From an uncultured bacterium (lineage in GTDB: Bacteria; Elusimicrobiota; Elusimicrobia; Elusimicrobiales; Elusimicrobiaceae): 64,000 nucleotides of DNA. Location: NCBI GenBank assembly GCA_949297775.1, contig CASFTM010000016.1:1-64000 (forward strand), in the 5' to 3' direction. The notes under the pieces were generated by a model. It had not been told where the DNA came from and made no database searches. It saw only the letters and a program-made list of their open reading frames with translations. Shown one piece after another: positions 41,224-50,100 of the stretch. The position numbers and the translations under genes are program-made. Each line of letters starts with the position of its first letter. Within the stretch, counting starts at the first letter, position 1.

Positions 41224-42367
41224 TTTTAGTCTCCGGGAAAACCAAACACGCATCAAACCCGCTCAATACATTAAAAGGGCTGTTGCGCGGCCAAGACAAC
41301 ACCACCGGATTACCGCCGTTTATAGGAGCACGTGCAAACGGTTCATTCTGCATTACCGCGCCAAACGGCAAATCTTTGCCTAAATCTTTGGACATCAGCT
41401 GCATCACAAATACTTGCGGCGAGGCTTTTACCAATGCAAAAGGCGCCCGGTAATGCACATGCATATTGCCAGCATAGACGAAAAACACCGCTTCCGGATA
41501 CTTTTGGCGGACCTGGGCAATAATCTTGCGCCAATGGTCGTTGCGCTTCTTCATTCCATACACCGACTCCACCTGCCGAAAAGCAGGCGAAATTAATTTT
41601 TGGTGGCTCCGGAAATACCGCTCATCTTCCAACCCGATAACATCAATCCCGCGTTTAATAAATTTTTCCAAAAACCGGAAATCCGGGCTTACCCGCCTAA
41701 ACCGCAAAGCCAACAAGGAAACGGGTTCCCCTGTCTTTTCCGAAAAGGGTAAGGTGCGGTCAAACACAAATTCCGTCAGCACCACAATTTTCCGCTCCGG
41801 ATACATCTGTTGGTATTGTAAAACAATTCTTTCAAATGCGTGGCGCAACGCGTAAAAGCCGTGTTCTTCTCCTACCGCGATAAACTTTGCTTCCTGCGGA
41901 ATTAAAGCGGCATAATTAACCGAAGTGTTTTGGTAAGACACTTGCAACGCTTGCAGTATATCCCTTTTACGCCGAAGCATCACCGCCATATCCCGTTTGG
42001 CCACATTGCGCCATTCCTCGGCCAGGCGGTCATTTTGCCTCCTAAAGCGGATTTCCTCCTCCGTTTCGGGAGGAATAGCCACAGAACTGAAAACCGCCAT
42101 ATTTTGGGACGGCACCCGGAAATCGGGCGCTACCGTCAAGGCTCGGGCCGGGTTCCAAGCAACGGCAGCCGCCGCCGCGCCGGCCCCCTGTACTTGTATC
42201 AGCTGACGTTTGAGCGACTGTTCCACCACTTGGCGGGAAACTTGTGTTTTGGTTGCTGGACTTCCTACTGTTTGGCGCAGCCATTTCATCCAACCGCCGC
42301 CACCCGACCCGGCATAGGCAGAGGCAGTACTCACAAGCAAAAACAAAATAAATACAAAACGGCGCAT
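41210..42367 (-). CDS. Secreted ChaN/EreA-like protein of unknown substrate
   Basis: The 385-residue protein begins with a signal peptide (MRRFVFILFLLVSTASAYAG). After a low-complexity alanine-rich stretch and a coiled-coil-like segment (about 95-145) comes a domain with FIAVGEEHGFYALRHAFERI near 162, LTEFVF, GIDVIGLED and FVYAGNMHVHYRAP. The GE-H pattern and the late GN-H resemble the ChaN/erythromycin-esterase/TIKI superfamily, whose members bind metals or haem or act as hydrolases. It is translationally coupled to the downstream serine protease. Function unknown. Confidence 0.7.
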   Translation of the reverse strand: MRRFVFILFLLVSTASAYAGSGGGGWMKWLRQTVGSPATKTQVSRQVVEQSLKRQLIQVQGAGAAAAAVAWNPARALTVAPDFRVPSQNMAVFSSVAIPPETEEEIRFRRQNDRLAEEWRNVAKRDMAVMLRRKRDILQALQVSYQNTSVNYAALIPQEAKFIAVGEEHGFYALRHAFERIVLQYQQMYPERKIVVLTEFVFDRTLPFSEKTGEPVSLLALRFRRVSPDFRFLEKFIKRGIDVIGLEDERYFRSHQKLISPAFRQVESVYGMKKRNDHWRKIIAQVRQKYPEAVFFVYAGNMHVHYRAPFALVKASPQVFVMQLMSKDLGKDLPFGAVMQNEPFARAPINGGNPVVLSWPRNSPFNVLSGFDACLVFPETKNDAF

Positions 42368-42384
42368 ACGTAAACTCTCTTTTT

Positions 42385-42413
42385 ATTGTAACAAGAAGCA
42401 CTTGCCTCTGCAA
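42385..42413 (-). promoter_or_regulatory. Promoter of the ChaN-like/protease pair
   Basis: On the minus strand TTGCAG, 17 bases, TACAAT, with TGT before the -10. The start would be about 15 bases before the ATG. Confidence 0.6.
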
Positions 42414-42414
42414 G

Positions 42415-42615
42415 CCCGCCAGGTGCCGCCTTCTTTCACTGAAAGAGATTTTATCCCTGTAAAAGCCTGTGGAAGGATCCCTATCGGCTCACGGGGCGGT
42501 TGGCTGGGAGCATTACAGTTTATATGGTGGAGTGTTGCCCGGCAACTGGGAGCGTGCCGGCCTTTCTTTGAGCGTGTATTGGAGACATCTGTCCCTCTTG
42601 CGCCCATTTATATGA
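42415..42615 (+). ncRNA. Intergenic region with strong hairpins, possible structured RNA
   Basis: About 200 bases without a convincing gene. On the plus strand CTGTAA pairs with TTACAG, enclosing AGCC/GGCT and then CCTGTG/CACGGG, a long nested hairpin; GTTGCCCGGCAAC and CTTTCACTGAAAG form two more. The interval ends in a terminator (42616-42646) that works in both directions. No promoter is evident on the plus strand. Translations of both strands look artificial. A processed or unrecognised RNA is possible. Confidence 0.3.
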
Positions 42616-42646
42616 TAAAAAACCCCGCGGTTAAGCGGGGTTTTTA
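42616..42646. terminator. Terminator of the secE-nusG-rplKA operon
   Basis: Stem ACCCCGC / GCGGGGT with T-runs on both sides; on the minus strand it ends the operon just after rplA. Nearly the same as the rRNA operon terminator at 14687-14717. Confidence 0.88.
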
Positions 42647-42661
42647 TGCAAAAGAGAACAA

Positions 42662-43336
42662 CTATTTATGGGTAACGAACACGCCAGGGCCCATGGTGGA
42701 GCTTAACGAAATGCTCTGCACATAGACGCCTTTGGAAGTGCTCGGTTTTACGCGAAGGATAGTGTCCATAACGGCTTTTGCGTTTTCCGCCAATTTGGCT
42801 ACGTCAAAGGACGCTTTGCCAATAATGGCGTGCACGATACCATACGCATCGGCTTTGAATTCAATGCGACCGGCTTTTAAGGCTTTGATGGTGTTAGCCA
42901 AGTCAAAGGTAACGGTACCGCTTTTCGGGTTCGGCATTAAACCGCGGGGACCCAAAATTTTGGCGGCTTTGGCCAAGTCTTTCATCGTATCCGGAGTAGC
43001 AACGAGGACATCAAAGTCAATTTTACCTTTCAAGACTTCTTCCACAATGTCTTCGCAGCCGACTCTGTCGGCTCCGGCAGCCTGCGCTTCCTGCGCGTGT
43101 TCGCCTTTGGCAATCACGGCAATGCGTTTGGTCTTACCCGTACCGTGCGGCAAGGCAACGGTGGTGCGGACCTGCTGGTCAGCTTTTTTGGTATCAATGC
43201 CCAGTTTCACGTGGATTTCAACGGTTTCGTCGAATTTGGCTTTGGCGTTGTCTTTTACGATTTGGGCGCCTTCGGCCATCGTGTAAACTTTGGACTTATC
43301 GTACGCTTTTTGAGCGGCTTGCATTCTTTTTCCCAT
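42662..43336 (-). CDS. rplA: 50S ribosomal protein L1
   Basis: L1 stalk protein, 224 residues, with the conserved GPRGLMPNPKSGTV near residue 133. The ribosome binding site is AAGGAG. It follows rplK and is the last gene of this operon; in most bacteria rplJ would come next, but here a terminator follows. Confidence 0.97.
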   Translation of the reverse strand: MGKRMQAAQKAYDKSKVYTMAEGAQIVKDNAKAKFDETVEIHVKLGIDTKKADQQVRTTVALPHGTGKTKRIAVIAKGEHAQEAQAAGADRVGCEDIVEEVLKGKIDFDVLVATPDTMKDLAKAAKILGPRGLMPNPKSGTVTFDLANTIKALKAGRIEFKADAYGIVHAIIGKASFDVAKLAENAKAVMDTILRVKPSTSKGVYVQSISLSSTMGPGVFVTHK

Positions 43337-43388
43337 CTAAATACTCCTTAGGTGCTAGCGGGCGTTTTCGCCCTCCCTCAGTTTAAAT

Positions 43389-43823
43389 TTATTTTACTAC
43401 GTCCACACCCATGCTGCGGCAGGTACCTTTTACCATTTCGGCAGCCTGTTTGATGTCTTTCGTGTTCAAATCGGGCAGTTTTTGGGCCGCGATTTTTTCG
43501 CACTGGGCTTGGGTAATCTTGCCGACTTTATCTTTGTGCGGGGCGCCGGAACCTTTCGCCAGGCCCAACTCTTTGATAATCAGCACAGCCATAGGCGGCA
43601 TCTTGGTGATAAAGGTGAAAGAGCGGTCTTCATATACAGTGATGATGACCGGAATCTTTACGCCTTTTTCCATTTTGGCCGTCTTGGCGTTGAATTGTTT
43701 GCAGAATTCCATAATGTTTACACCATGCTGGCCCAAAGCCGGGCCCACAGGCGGGGCCGGGTTGGCAGCGCCAGCGGGAATCTGCAGCTTGATGTAACCT
43801 TTAATTTTCTTCTCTTTTGCCAT
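43389..43823 (-). CDS. rplK: 50S ribosomal protein L11
   Basis: GTPase-centre protein needed for stringent RelA activation. The 144-residue product has [19 protein letters not shown] (residues about 16-34) and the C-terminal RNA-binding domain with [14 protein letters not shown] serves as ribosome binding site. It lies between nusG and rplA. Confidence 0.97.
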   Translation of the reverse strand: MAKEKKIKGYIKLQIPAGAANPAPPVGPALGQHGVNIMEFCKQFNAKTAKMEKGVKIPVIITVYEDRSFTFITKMPPMAVLIIKELGLAKGSGAPHKDKVGKITQAQCEKIAAQKLPDLNTKDIKQAAEMVKGTCRSMGVDVVK

Positions 43824-43867
43824 TTTATTGTTACTCCATATTTTTTACTGCTTTACTGCGGTAAAAT

Positions 43868-44401
43868 CTAGTTTTTTTCTACTTGCAGGAAGTCCACTTC
43901 CACCGGGGTGGCACGATCAAAAACCGTTACCATCACTTTGAGTTTATTGCGCTGTTCGTTTACTTCTTCCACCACGCCAATAAAGTGTTTGAACGGCCCT
44001 TCCGTAATGCGGACGCTTTCGCCGCGTTCAAATTCCACCACATGTTTGGGTTTGCCGGAGGTATTATCCGTCAGTTCCACAATACCGGCAATTTCCTCTT
44101 CCGGCAGCGGCACCGGGTTGGGATCGCCCAAAAATCCGGTTACGCCCGTAATGCTCTTGATGAACCAATACGCTTCGCTGGTCATATTCATCTGTACCAG
44201 CACATAGCCAGGGAAAAATTTCCGTTTGCGCAAAATTTTCTTATTTTGTTTAACTTCTACGACTTCTTCGGTGGGAACTAATACTTGAAAAACGCGGTCA
44301 CCGAAACCTTGGATTTCGATGTTGAGCAGAATTTTTTCTCTTACTTTATCCTCGTGCCCCGTTTGGGTATGCACGACATACCAAGCTTTCTCTTCAGACA
44401 T
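43868..44401 (-). CDS. nusG: Transcription termination/antitermination factor NusG
   Basis: RNA polymerase elongation factor linking transcription with translation and Rho. The 177-residue protein has the NGN domain ([16 protein letters not shown], then [10 protein letters not shown]) and a KOW domain ([20 protein letters not shown]). Its ATG overlaps the secE stop (TAATG). No insertion domain is present. Confidence 0.97.
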   Translation of the reverse strand: MSEEKAWYVVHTQTGHEDKVREKILLNIEIQGFGDRVFQVLVPTEEVVEVKQNKKILRKRKFFPGYVLVQMNMTSEAYWFIKSITGVTGFLGDPNPVPLPEEEIAGIVELTDNTSGKPKHVVEFERGESVRITEGPFKHFIGVVEEVNEQRNKLKVMVTVFDRATPVEVDFLQVEKN

Positions 44402-44589
44402 TAGCGACCCCCGACCACAAGCCCGAGCACTTTGGTTAAACCAAAATCAATGACGCTGACATAAGCCGACACCAACGCCACTACAATCGCCACCAGGATG
44501 GTGGACTGAACCACTTCCTGTTTGGAAAGCCAGGTGGATTTTCTCAGCTCGCCCACAGACTGCTTAAGAAAATTGATTGCTTTATTCAT
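44401..44589 (-). CDS. secE: Preprotein translocase subunit SecE
   Basis: Short form of SecE, 62 residues: an amphipathic segment (FLKQSVGELRKSTWLSKQE) followed by one transmembrane helix (residues about 29-55). Directly behind tRNA-Trp and overlapping nusG, the classic arrangement. Confidence 0.95.
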   Translation of the reverse strand: MNKAINFLKQSVGELRKSTWLSKQEVVQSTILVAIVVALVSAYVSVIDFGLTKVLGLVVGGR

Positions 44590-44620
44590 AGAATATCCGT
44601 TTTCCTTGGTATAAAACCTG

Positions 44621-44694
44621 GCAGGAGCGGAAGGACTCGAACCTTCAGTCCCGGTTTTGGAGACCGGTGGTTTACCAGTTAACCGACGCTCCCA
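44621..44694 (-). tRNA. tRNA-Trp (CCA)
   Basis: The minus strand has acceptor and T-arm GGTTCGAGTCC and the anticodon loop CTCCAAA (CCA). It lies between rpmG and secE, as in many bacteria. Confidence 0.95.
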
Positions 44695-44702
44695 CTAAAA
44701 TC

Positions 44703-44861
44703 TTAGGCTTTGCCTTCTTTGTGTTTGGTGCTCTTGCTGCATTTCTTGCAGAACTTGTTGAGCTCCAATTTGTATTCTTTCTTCTTGCCGCGCACTTGAT
44801 AGTAGTTTTTATTTTTGCATTCCGTGCAAATCAGCGCGATCGTTAATCTTTCACTTGCCAT
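44703..44861 (-). CDS. rpmG: 50S ribosomal protein L33
   Basis: Start at 44861 (MASERLTIAL) gives 52 residues with AAGGA upstream. Two CxxC pairs (CTEC and CKKC) mark the zinc-binding form of L33. A GC-rich hairpin (GCGGGGGCA / TGCCCCCGC) lies between it and tuf. Confidence 0.95.
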   Translation of the reverse strand: MASERLTIALICTECKNKNYYQVRGKKKEYKLELNKFCKKCSKSTKHKEGKA

Positions 44862-44969
44862 CTTCAGTATCCTTAAATGCAGAGGGAATCCCCTCAAAGT
44901 TTTGCCGTTCGCTGTTATCTGCGGGGGCACCGGTCCGATGCCCCCGCCACAGTGAACTAAACAATTTTA

Positions 44970-46147
44970 CTACTCAATAATTTTGGTTACAACGCCGGCG
45001 CCTACCGTATGACCGCCTTCGCGGATTGCAAAGCGCAAGCCTTCTTCCATAGCCACCGGAGTAATCAACTTCACTTCAATTTCAGCGTTGTCACCGGGCA
45101 TAATCATATCCATTCACCCGTCACGTCCGTCGTTCTCAAGTAGAACTGAGGTTTGTAACCAGGAGTCAACGGAGTATGGCGTCCGCCTTCTTCTTTCTTC
45201 AAAATGTACACCTGGCCCATAAAGTGTTTGTGCGGATTTACAGACTTCGGAGCCGCCAACACCTGCCCTCTTTCTACTTGCTTCTTGTCAATACCGCGCA
45301 ACAAGATACCTACGTTGTCTCCCGCAATACCTTCATCCAACAGCTTGCGGAACATTTCAATACCCGTCGCTACCGTATTCATCGTGTCTCTAAATCCAAT
45401 GATTTCCAACGCATCGCCCACGTGCACCTTGCCGCGTTCAATTCTCCCGGTCGCTACCGTTCCCCGACCCGTAATAGAGAATACGTCTTCCACCGCCATC
45501 AAGAACGGTTTGTCCGTATCGCGTTTCGGTTCCGGAATCCACGTGTCCAACGCTTCCATCAATTTGTGAATGCACGGTTCTCCCAATTCGCTCTGGTCCC
45601 CTTCAATCGCTTTCAAAGCAGACCCGCGTACAATCGGCGTGTTGTCCCGGTCAAATTCGTATTTGCCCAGCAAATCACGGATTTCTTCTTCCACCAAATC
45701 CAACAAATCTTTGTCGTCTACCAAGTCCACTTTGTTCAGGAACACTACCAGTTTCGGTACGTTCACCTGCTTGGCCAACAACACGTGTTCGCGCGTCTGC
45801 GGCATCGGACCGTCTACCGCCGATACCACCAATATCGCTCCGTCCATCTGCGCCGCACCCGTGATCATGTTCTTAATATAGTCAGCGTGTCCGGGGCAGT
45901 CAATGTGCGCATAGTGGCGGTTGTCCGTTTCGTATTCTACGTGAGATACCGCTACCGTTACAATCTTAGACGCGTCGCGTACTACACCGCCTTTCGCAAT
46001 GTCGCTGTACGCCATCGCTTTCGCTTTGCCTTCTTTAGACAATACCTTCGTAATAGCCGTGGTAAGCGTCGTCTTACCGTGGTCCACGTGACCAATCGTT
46101 CCGACGTTCACGTGCGGTTTGCTGCGGGAAAATTTTTCCTTTGCCAT
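44970..46147 (-). pseudogene. tuf: Elongation factor Tu, second copy, frameshifted
   Basis: The start at 46147 opens a good EF-Tu frame (P-loop [21 protein letters not shown]) that reaches TTDVTGE near residue 344 and then stops after W-I at 45104, short of the usual 395-400. The missing domain-3 end (MDMIMPGDN to VVTKIIE) continues in another frame to 44970. By comparison with the family about 19 bases are lost near 45111-45117. The start region also carries a 16-bp tandem duplication (46148-46163). Both defects could be real decay or assembly error in a repeated gene. Confidence 0.85.
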
Positions 46148-46163
46148 TTGTTTCCTTTGCCAT
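46132..46163. repeat. 16-bp tandem duplication over the tuf start codon
   Basis: The unit TTTCCTTTGCCATTTG occurs twice in a row. On the minus strand it creates a second ATG at 46163 next to the real ribosome binding site (AGGAGA) but out of frame; translation from it would end after 29 codons. The in-frame ATG (46147) is left with only a chance AAGGAA upstream. Confidence 0.9.
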
Positions 46164-46219
46164 TTGTTTAGTTCTCCTGTTTTTAGTCTGTACGTCTATT
46201 GTTTAGTTATGTCAAAACA

Positions 46220-46292
46220 AGCTGGGAGTGGGAATCGAACCCACGACCTTCTCCTTACCATGGAGATGCTCTACCTACTGAGCTACCCCAGC
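46220..46292 (-). tRNA. tRNA-Thr (GGT), copy 1
   Basis: A cloverleaf with anticodon loop ATGGTAA (GGT) and T-arm GGTTCGATTCC, 60 bases before tuf. It belongs to a 78-bp exact repeat shared with the second copy. Confidence 0.96.
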
Positions 46293-46335
46293 ATTTACTG
46301 CCGGCCCCCTGGGGGCGATACTTTTTAAATTGCCA

Positions 46336-46408
46336 AGCTGGGAGTGGGAATCGAACCCACGACCTTCTCCTTACCATGGAGATGCTCTACCTACTGAGCT
46401 ACCCCAGC
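46336..46408 (-). tRNA. tRNA-Thr (GGT), copy 2
   Basis: Sequence identical to the copy at 46220-46292; 78 bases (46334-46411 and 46218-46295) are an exact direct repeat 116 bases apart, suggesting recent duplication. Confidence 0.96.
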
Positions 46409-46430
46409 ATTCTGTCAAAAAACATTACCA

Positions 46431-46501
46431 AGCGGGCGATGGGAATCGAACCCACGTATCAAGCTTGGAAGGCTAGTGTTCTACCATTGAACTACGCCCG
46501 C
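46431..46501 (-). tRNA. tRNA-Gly (TCC)
   Basis: Cloverleaf starting GCGGGCGTAGTTCAATGG with anticodon loop CTTCCAA (TCC). First RNA of the tRNA-tuf operon. The Gly-Thr-tuf order recalls the E. coli thrU-tyrU-glyT-thrT-tufB operon. Confidence 0.96.
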
Positions 46502-46518
46502 ATCAGGCAATATAATTT

Positions 46519-46527
46519 ATTATATCA
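46519..46527 (-). promoter_or_regulatory. Promoter of the tRNA-Gly/Thr/tuf operon
   Basis: Extended -10 TGATATAAT on the minus strand, about 18 bases before tRNA-Gly; no clear -35. Confidence 0.6.
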
Positions 46528-46690
46528 AAAAACGGGTAAAGGCGAAAGCTTTTTGCCTGTGCCGGCGCCTGCGGAGCCGTTAAAAACGGCCCCCGTTTTG
46601 GGAGCCTTTTATTTATTATAGCAAAAAACCAATATAAACGGACAATTATTTCATCAACAGATATTAAAATAATTCTTTTTGGATGGGCGT

Positions 46691-46721
46691 AAAAAATCCG
46701 ACCCCCGGGAGCGGGGGCCGG
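46691..46721 (-). terminator. Second terminator behind the small RNA
   Basis: On the minus strand stem TCCGGCCCCCG / CGGGGGTCGGA followed by TTTTTT. Confidence 0.85.
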
Positions 46722-46727
46722 AAAAGC

Positions 46728-46795
46728 AAAAAAGATGGGAGGCCTAGTCCCCTACAAGAGGCGTACCCTAAACCGGGTGATGGTGGCACTCCCAT
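46728..46795 (-). ncRNA. 68-base structured small RNA with its own promoter and terminator
   Basis: TTGATT (46824-46829), 16 bases, TATACT (46802-46807) predicts a start at the A of ATGGGAG (46795). This heptamer pairs exactly with CTCCCAT at 46735-46741, which is followed by CTTTTTT. The enclosed bases can form two further hairpins (ACCC/GGGT and CCTC/GGGG or GCC/GGC), giving a compact three-way junction whose closing helix is also the terminator. There is no open reading frame. I could not match it to a known family. Confidence 0.6.
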
Positions 46796-46876
46796 ATTGC
46801 TAGTATAGAATGCTTGGCAGAAAAATCAAGGCCTATTTTTAAAATTTTTTCTTTCTTCCTAAAAATATATTTTTTT

Positions 46877-46884
46877 GCTATAAT
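46877..46884 (+). promoter_or_regulatory. Promoter of tRNA-Cys
   Basis: Extended -10 TGCTATAAT (TATAAT at 46879-46884), with no evident -35, about 30 bases before the tRNA. Confidence 0.6.
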
Positions 46885-46912
46885 AATTAGGTCTTAATAA
46901 TTTGCTGTATAC

Positions 46913-46984
46913 GGTGCGGTGGCCAAGTGGTAAGGCGTCAGTCTGCAAAACTGATATTCGTGGGTTCGATTCCCGCCCGCACCT
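46913..46984 (+). tRNA. tRNA-Cys (GCA)
   Basis: Cloverleaf with anticodon loop CTGCAAA (GCA), acceptor GGTGCGG / CCGCACC and discriminator T, as expected for tRNA-Cys. Its own promoter and terminator flank it. Confidence 0.96.
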
Positions 46985-47002
46985 TTTCTTTTCCCTGGTT
47001 GA

Positions 47003-47026
47003 CCGCGCAAAAGCGCGGTTTTTTTA
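47003..47026 (+). terminator. Terminator of tRNA-Cys
   Basis: CCGCGC-AAAA-GCGCGG followed by seven T. Confidence 0.92.
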
Positions 47027-47080
47027 TGTCTTTGCGCAAGGGGAAACGCCTCGTGCAGCGGTTTTTGCCCTCCTGTTAAT

Positions 47081-47113
47081 AAAAACGCCGGAGCTGAAAA
47101 GCTCCGGCGTTAT
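47081..47113 (-). terminator. Terminator of the efflux operon
   Basis: On the minus strand AACGCCGGAGCT / AGCTCCGGCGTT followed by TTTATT, just after the RND gene. Confidence 0.9.
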
Positions 47114-47130
47114 CTGTTTTCCTGTAAGGA

Positions 47131-50100
47131 TTAATCTTCTTCCGGCACTTCGGGCAGGATGGTATCCTTGCTCTTATCTTCCGGATAAGGAATCCCTTTC
47201 AATTTATAGTTCAGCCAATCGCCCAGTTCGTCCATTAAAATATACGTAACCGGAGTCATCAGCAGGGTTACCAGCAGCGACAGGGCTTGTCCCCCCACGA
47301 TAACAATCGCCAAGCTGCGGCGCTGTTCGGCACCGGTGGCATTAGAGAAAATCATCGGGGCCACACCCATAATCAGCGTCAGCGTGGTCATTAAGATGGG
47401 GCGTAAGCGCACGCGGTTAGCCTGCAAAATGGCATCCGTACGCCCATAGCCGCGGGCGCGCAGCTGGTTGGTATAGTCCGTCTGCAAAATAGCGTTCTTG
47501 CTGACGACCCCTACCAACATAAAGATACCCAGCAAGCTGTACAAGTTCAAGGATTGCCCCGTTAAGAACAAGGACAGCACGGCAAACGGCAGCGTCAGCG
47601 GCAGCGATACGATAATAGCCACCGGGTGGGTATAGCTTTCAAACTGGGCGGCCAAAATCATATATTTGAACAGGAACGCCAAAATGAACGCTACGATAAA
47701 CGACATAAACATTTTGTTCATTTCTTCGCTCATTCCGGTTACGCCGCCGGTATATTCCACGCCGGCATCCAGCTGGTCAAATACTTTTTCCATAATGCCC
47801 AAGGCCGTACGCGTATCCAATCCGTTCAAGTTGGCCTGTACGGTTACTTGGCGCTGACGGTTGTGGCGGTCAATCTGGCTGGGGCCGGTGCCTTCTTCAA
47901 TCGTGGCCACGCTGTCCAAACGCAGGATTTTGTCCTCTCCGTCAATGCTTCCCGGCACCATTAAAGCCGAGATGGCTTCTTTTGTGTCGCGGTACTCTTC
48001 CGCCACGCGCACGCGCACATCGTAGAGTTCATCGCCCTCTTTAAACTTGGTGATGTCGTCTTCCCCGCCGACCATCGTGCGCAGCGCGGAAGCAATGGAC
48101 GAAATTTTTACGCCCATATTCTGCGCTTTTTCGCGGTTGATAATGACACGGTATTCCGGTTTGGACAAGTCCAACGACAAATCCAAGTCAATAAACCGCG
48201 GGTCTTTCGCCAGCTGTTCAATCATCGCATTGCCATATTCGCTCAGCTTGTTGATATCCGGCCCGGAAATAACAAACTGCAAATCATACGACCCGGCGGA
48301 AGGCGTATCACTGACCACATAAGAGTTGGTTTGCAGCCCGGTGTATTTTTTCATCAGATCGCGCACGGCAGTTAAATATTCCTGCGTGGTAATTCCTTCG
48401 CGCTGGTCGCGGTCCTTAAACTCAATACGGATATACCCCTTATTAGACGGGTTGGAAGATTCAAAACTGTTGGAACCTACCCCCGCCGCCACCAAGGTGT
48501 CTTTTACATACGGCAAACGGCGGATGTCTTTTTCCAGTTGTTTTAAAATATCCAATGTATCGGTATAGCTGGTGCCTACCGGGGCTTCTACGGACACCTG
48601 CACTTTGCCGCTGTCATCGGTCGGGATAAATTCCCCCCCTACACGCGCCAACATCGGCACCAACAGCGCCAAGCACAGGAAAGCCAGCCCCACCATCGTT
48701 TTGCGGTGATGGATAGCCCAGTCCAACAGCGGGATGTACCAATCCACCAGTTTTTGGTTAATGTGGTCCACCGCCAAATCCAACTTGGTTTTCTTTTCGC
48801 CTTGTTTTAACAGTTTCGCGCACAGCATAGGTGTCAGCGTCAAAGCCACTACGCCGGACAGCGCGATAGCAAACACCACCGTCATCCCGTAACTATTTAC
48901 GATACGGCCCACAATACCGCTCATATACGCCAGCGGCAGAAAGATAACCAAAATGGACAAGGTCGTCGCCACTACTGTAGAGGTAATTTCGCGCGAACCG
49001 TCCACCGCCGCCACTTTGGGGCTTTTGCCGTATTTTTCCATATGGCGGAAGATGTTTTCCAGCATTACGATAGCGTCGTCAATTACGATACCGACGGCTA
49101 CCGTCAAGCCCAGCAGCGTCATTGTATCAATGGTAAACCCGCACATCTTCATAAAGATGAACGAACCAATGATAGAAATAGGCATAGCCAAGAAAGCGAT
49201 AAAAGTGGAACGCAAGGAGCCCATAAAGAGCAGCACCATTACGCCTGCCAGCAAACCGCCCAATACCAAGTGTTCCAGCACGCTGTTTACAGAAGCTTTA
49301 ATGTTGCCGGACTGGTCCATCATCAGCGAAATAGAAATATCCCGCGGCAAGGTGGGTTTAATTTTTTCCAACTTGTCTTTTACACCCTGCACCACCGCCA
49401 GCGTGTTGGTACCGGACTGTTTAGTCACTTCCAGCGTTACGGAACGGCGGTTGTTTAAGTAAGTAGATTCGCGTTCATATTCGCCGGAGTCCTCCGCATA
49501 ACCGATATCGGAAATTTTAATAGACGTACCGTTTCGGTTGGCGATGAACACATCGTTAAACGCAGCCACCGTAGGAATACGGCCCAAAATGCGCAGCGTA
49601 TATTCCTGGTGCAGCTGTTCCACGCGCCCGCCGGGGATTTCTACGTTTTGGTCCGCCAGCGCGCTGGAAACATCGCCAATCGGCAAGTTCAACGAAAACA
49701 ATTTAAGCGGATTAACTGTGATATGAATTTCACGCTCGCGGCCGCCCACAATCGTTACGGCGCCTACGCCGCGGATGTTTTCAATATTTTCCTTTACTTT
49801 CTTTTTGGCGATTTCCGTCAATTCCACAATATCGCGGTCACCGGAAACAATAACGTTTAATACGGCGATGGAGTCCATATCCAACTTCTGCACCACTGGG
49901 GCTTCCGTCCCGTCGGGCAAGTCGTTTTTGATTAACTCCACTTTGTCGCGTACTTCCTGCGCGGCGACATCGCCGTCTTTATCCATCATAAATTTAATGC
50001 TGACCAAGGACGCGCCTTCCATACTTTGGGATTTAATTTCATCAATCCCTTCCACCTGGTTGACGGATTCTTCAATCACCTTGGTAATAGACGTTTCCAC

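Noticed and set aside
42383-42725. Frames on both strands between rplA and the ChaN-like gene
   Set aside because: Start codons lack ribosome binding sites and the frames run through the terminator; the sequence is better explained by RNA structure.
46728-46795. Small RNA interpreted as a tRNA-like gene
   Set aside because: The 7-bp closing helix resembles an acceptor stem, but there is no T-loop (TTCGA) or proper anticodon arm.
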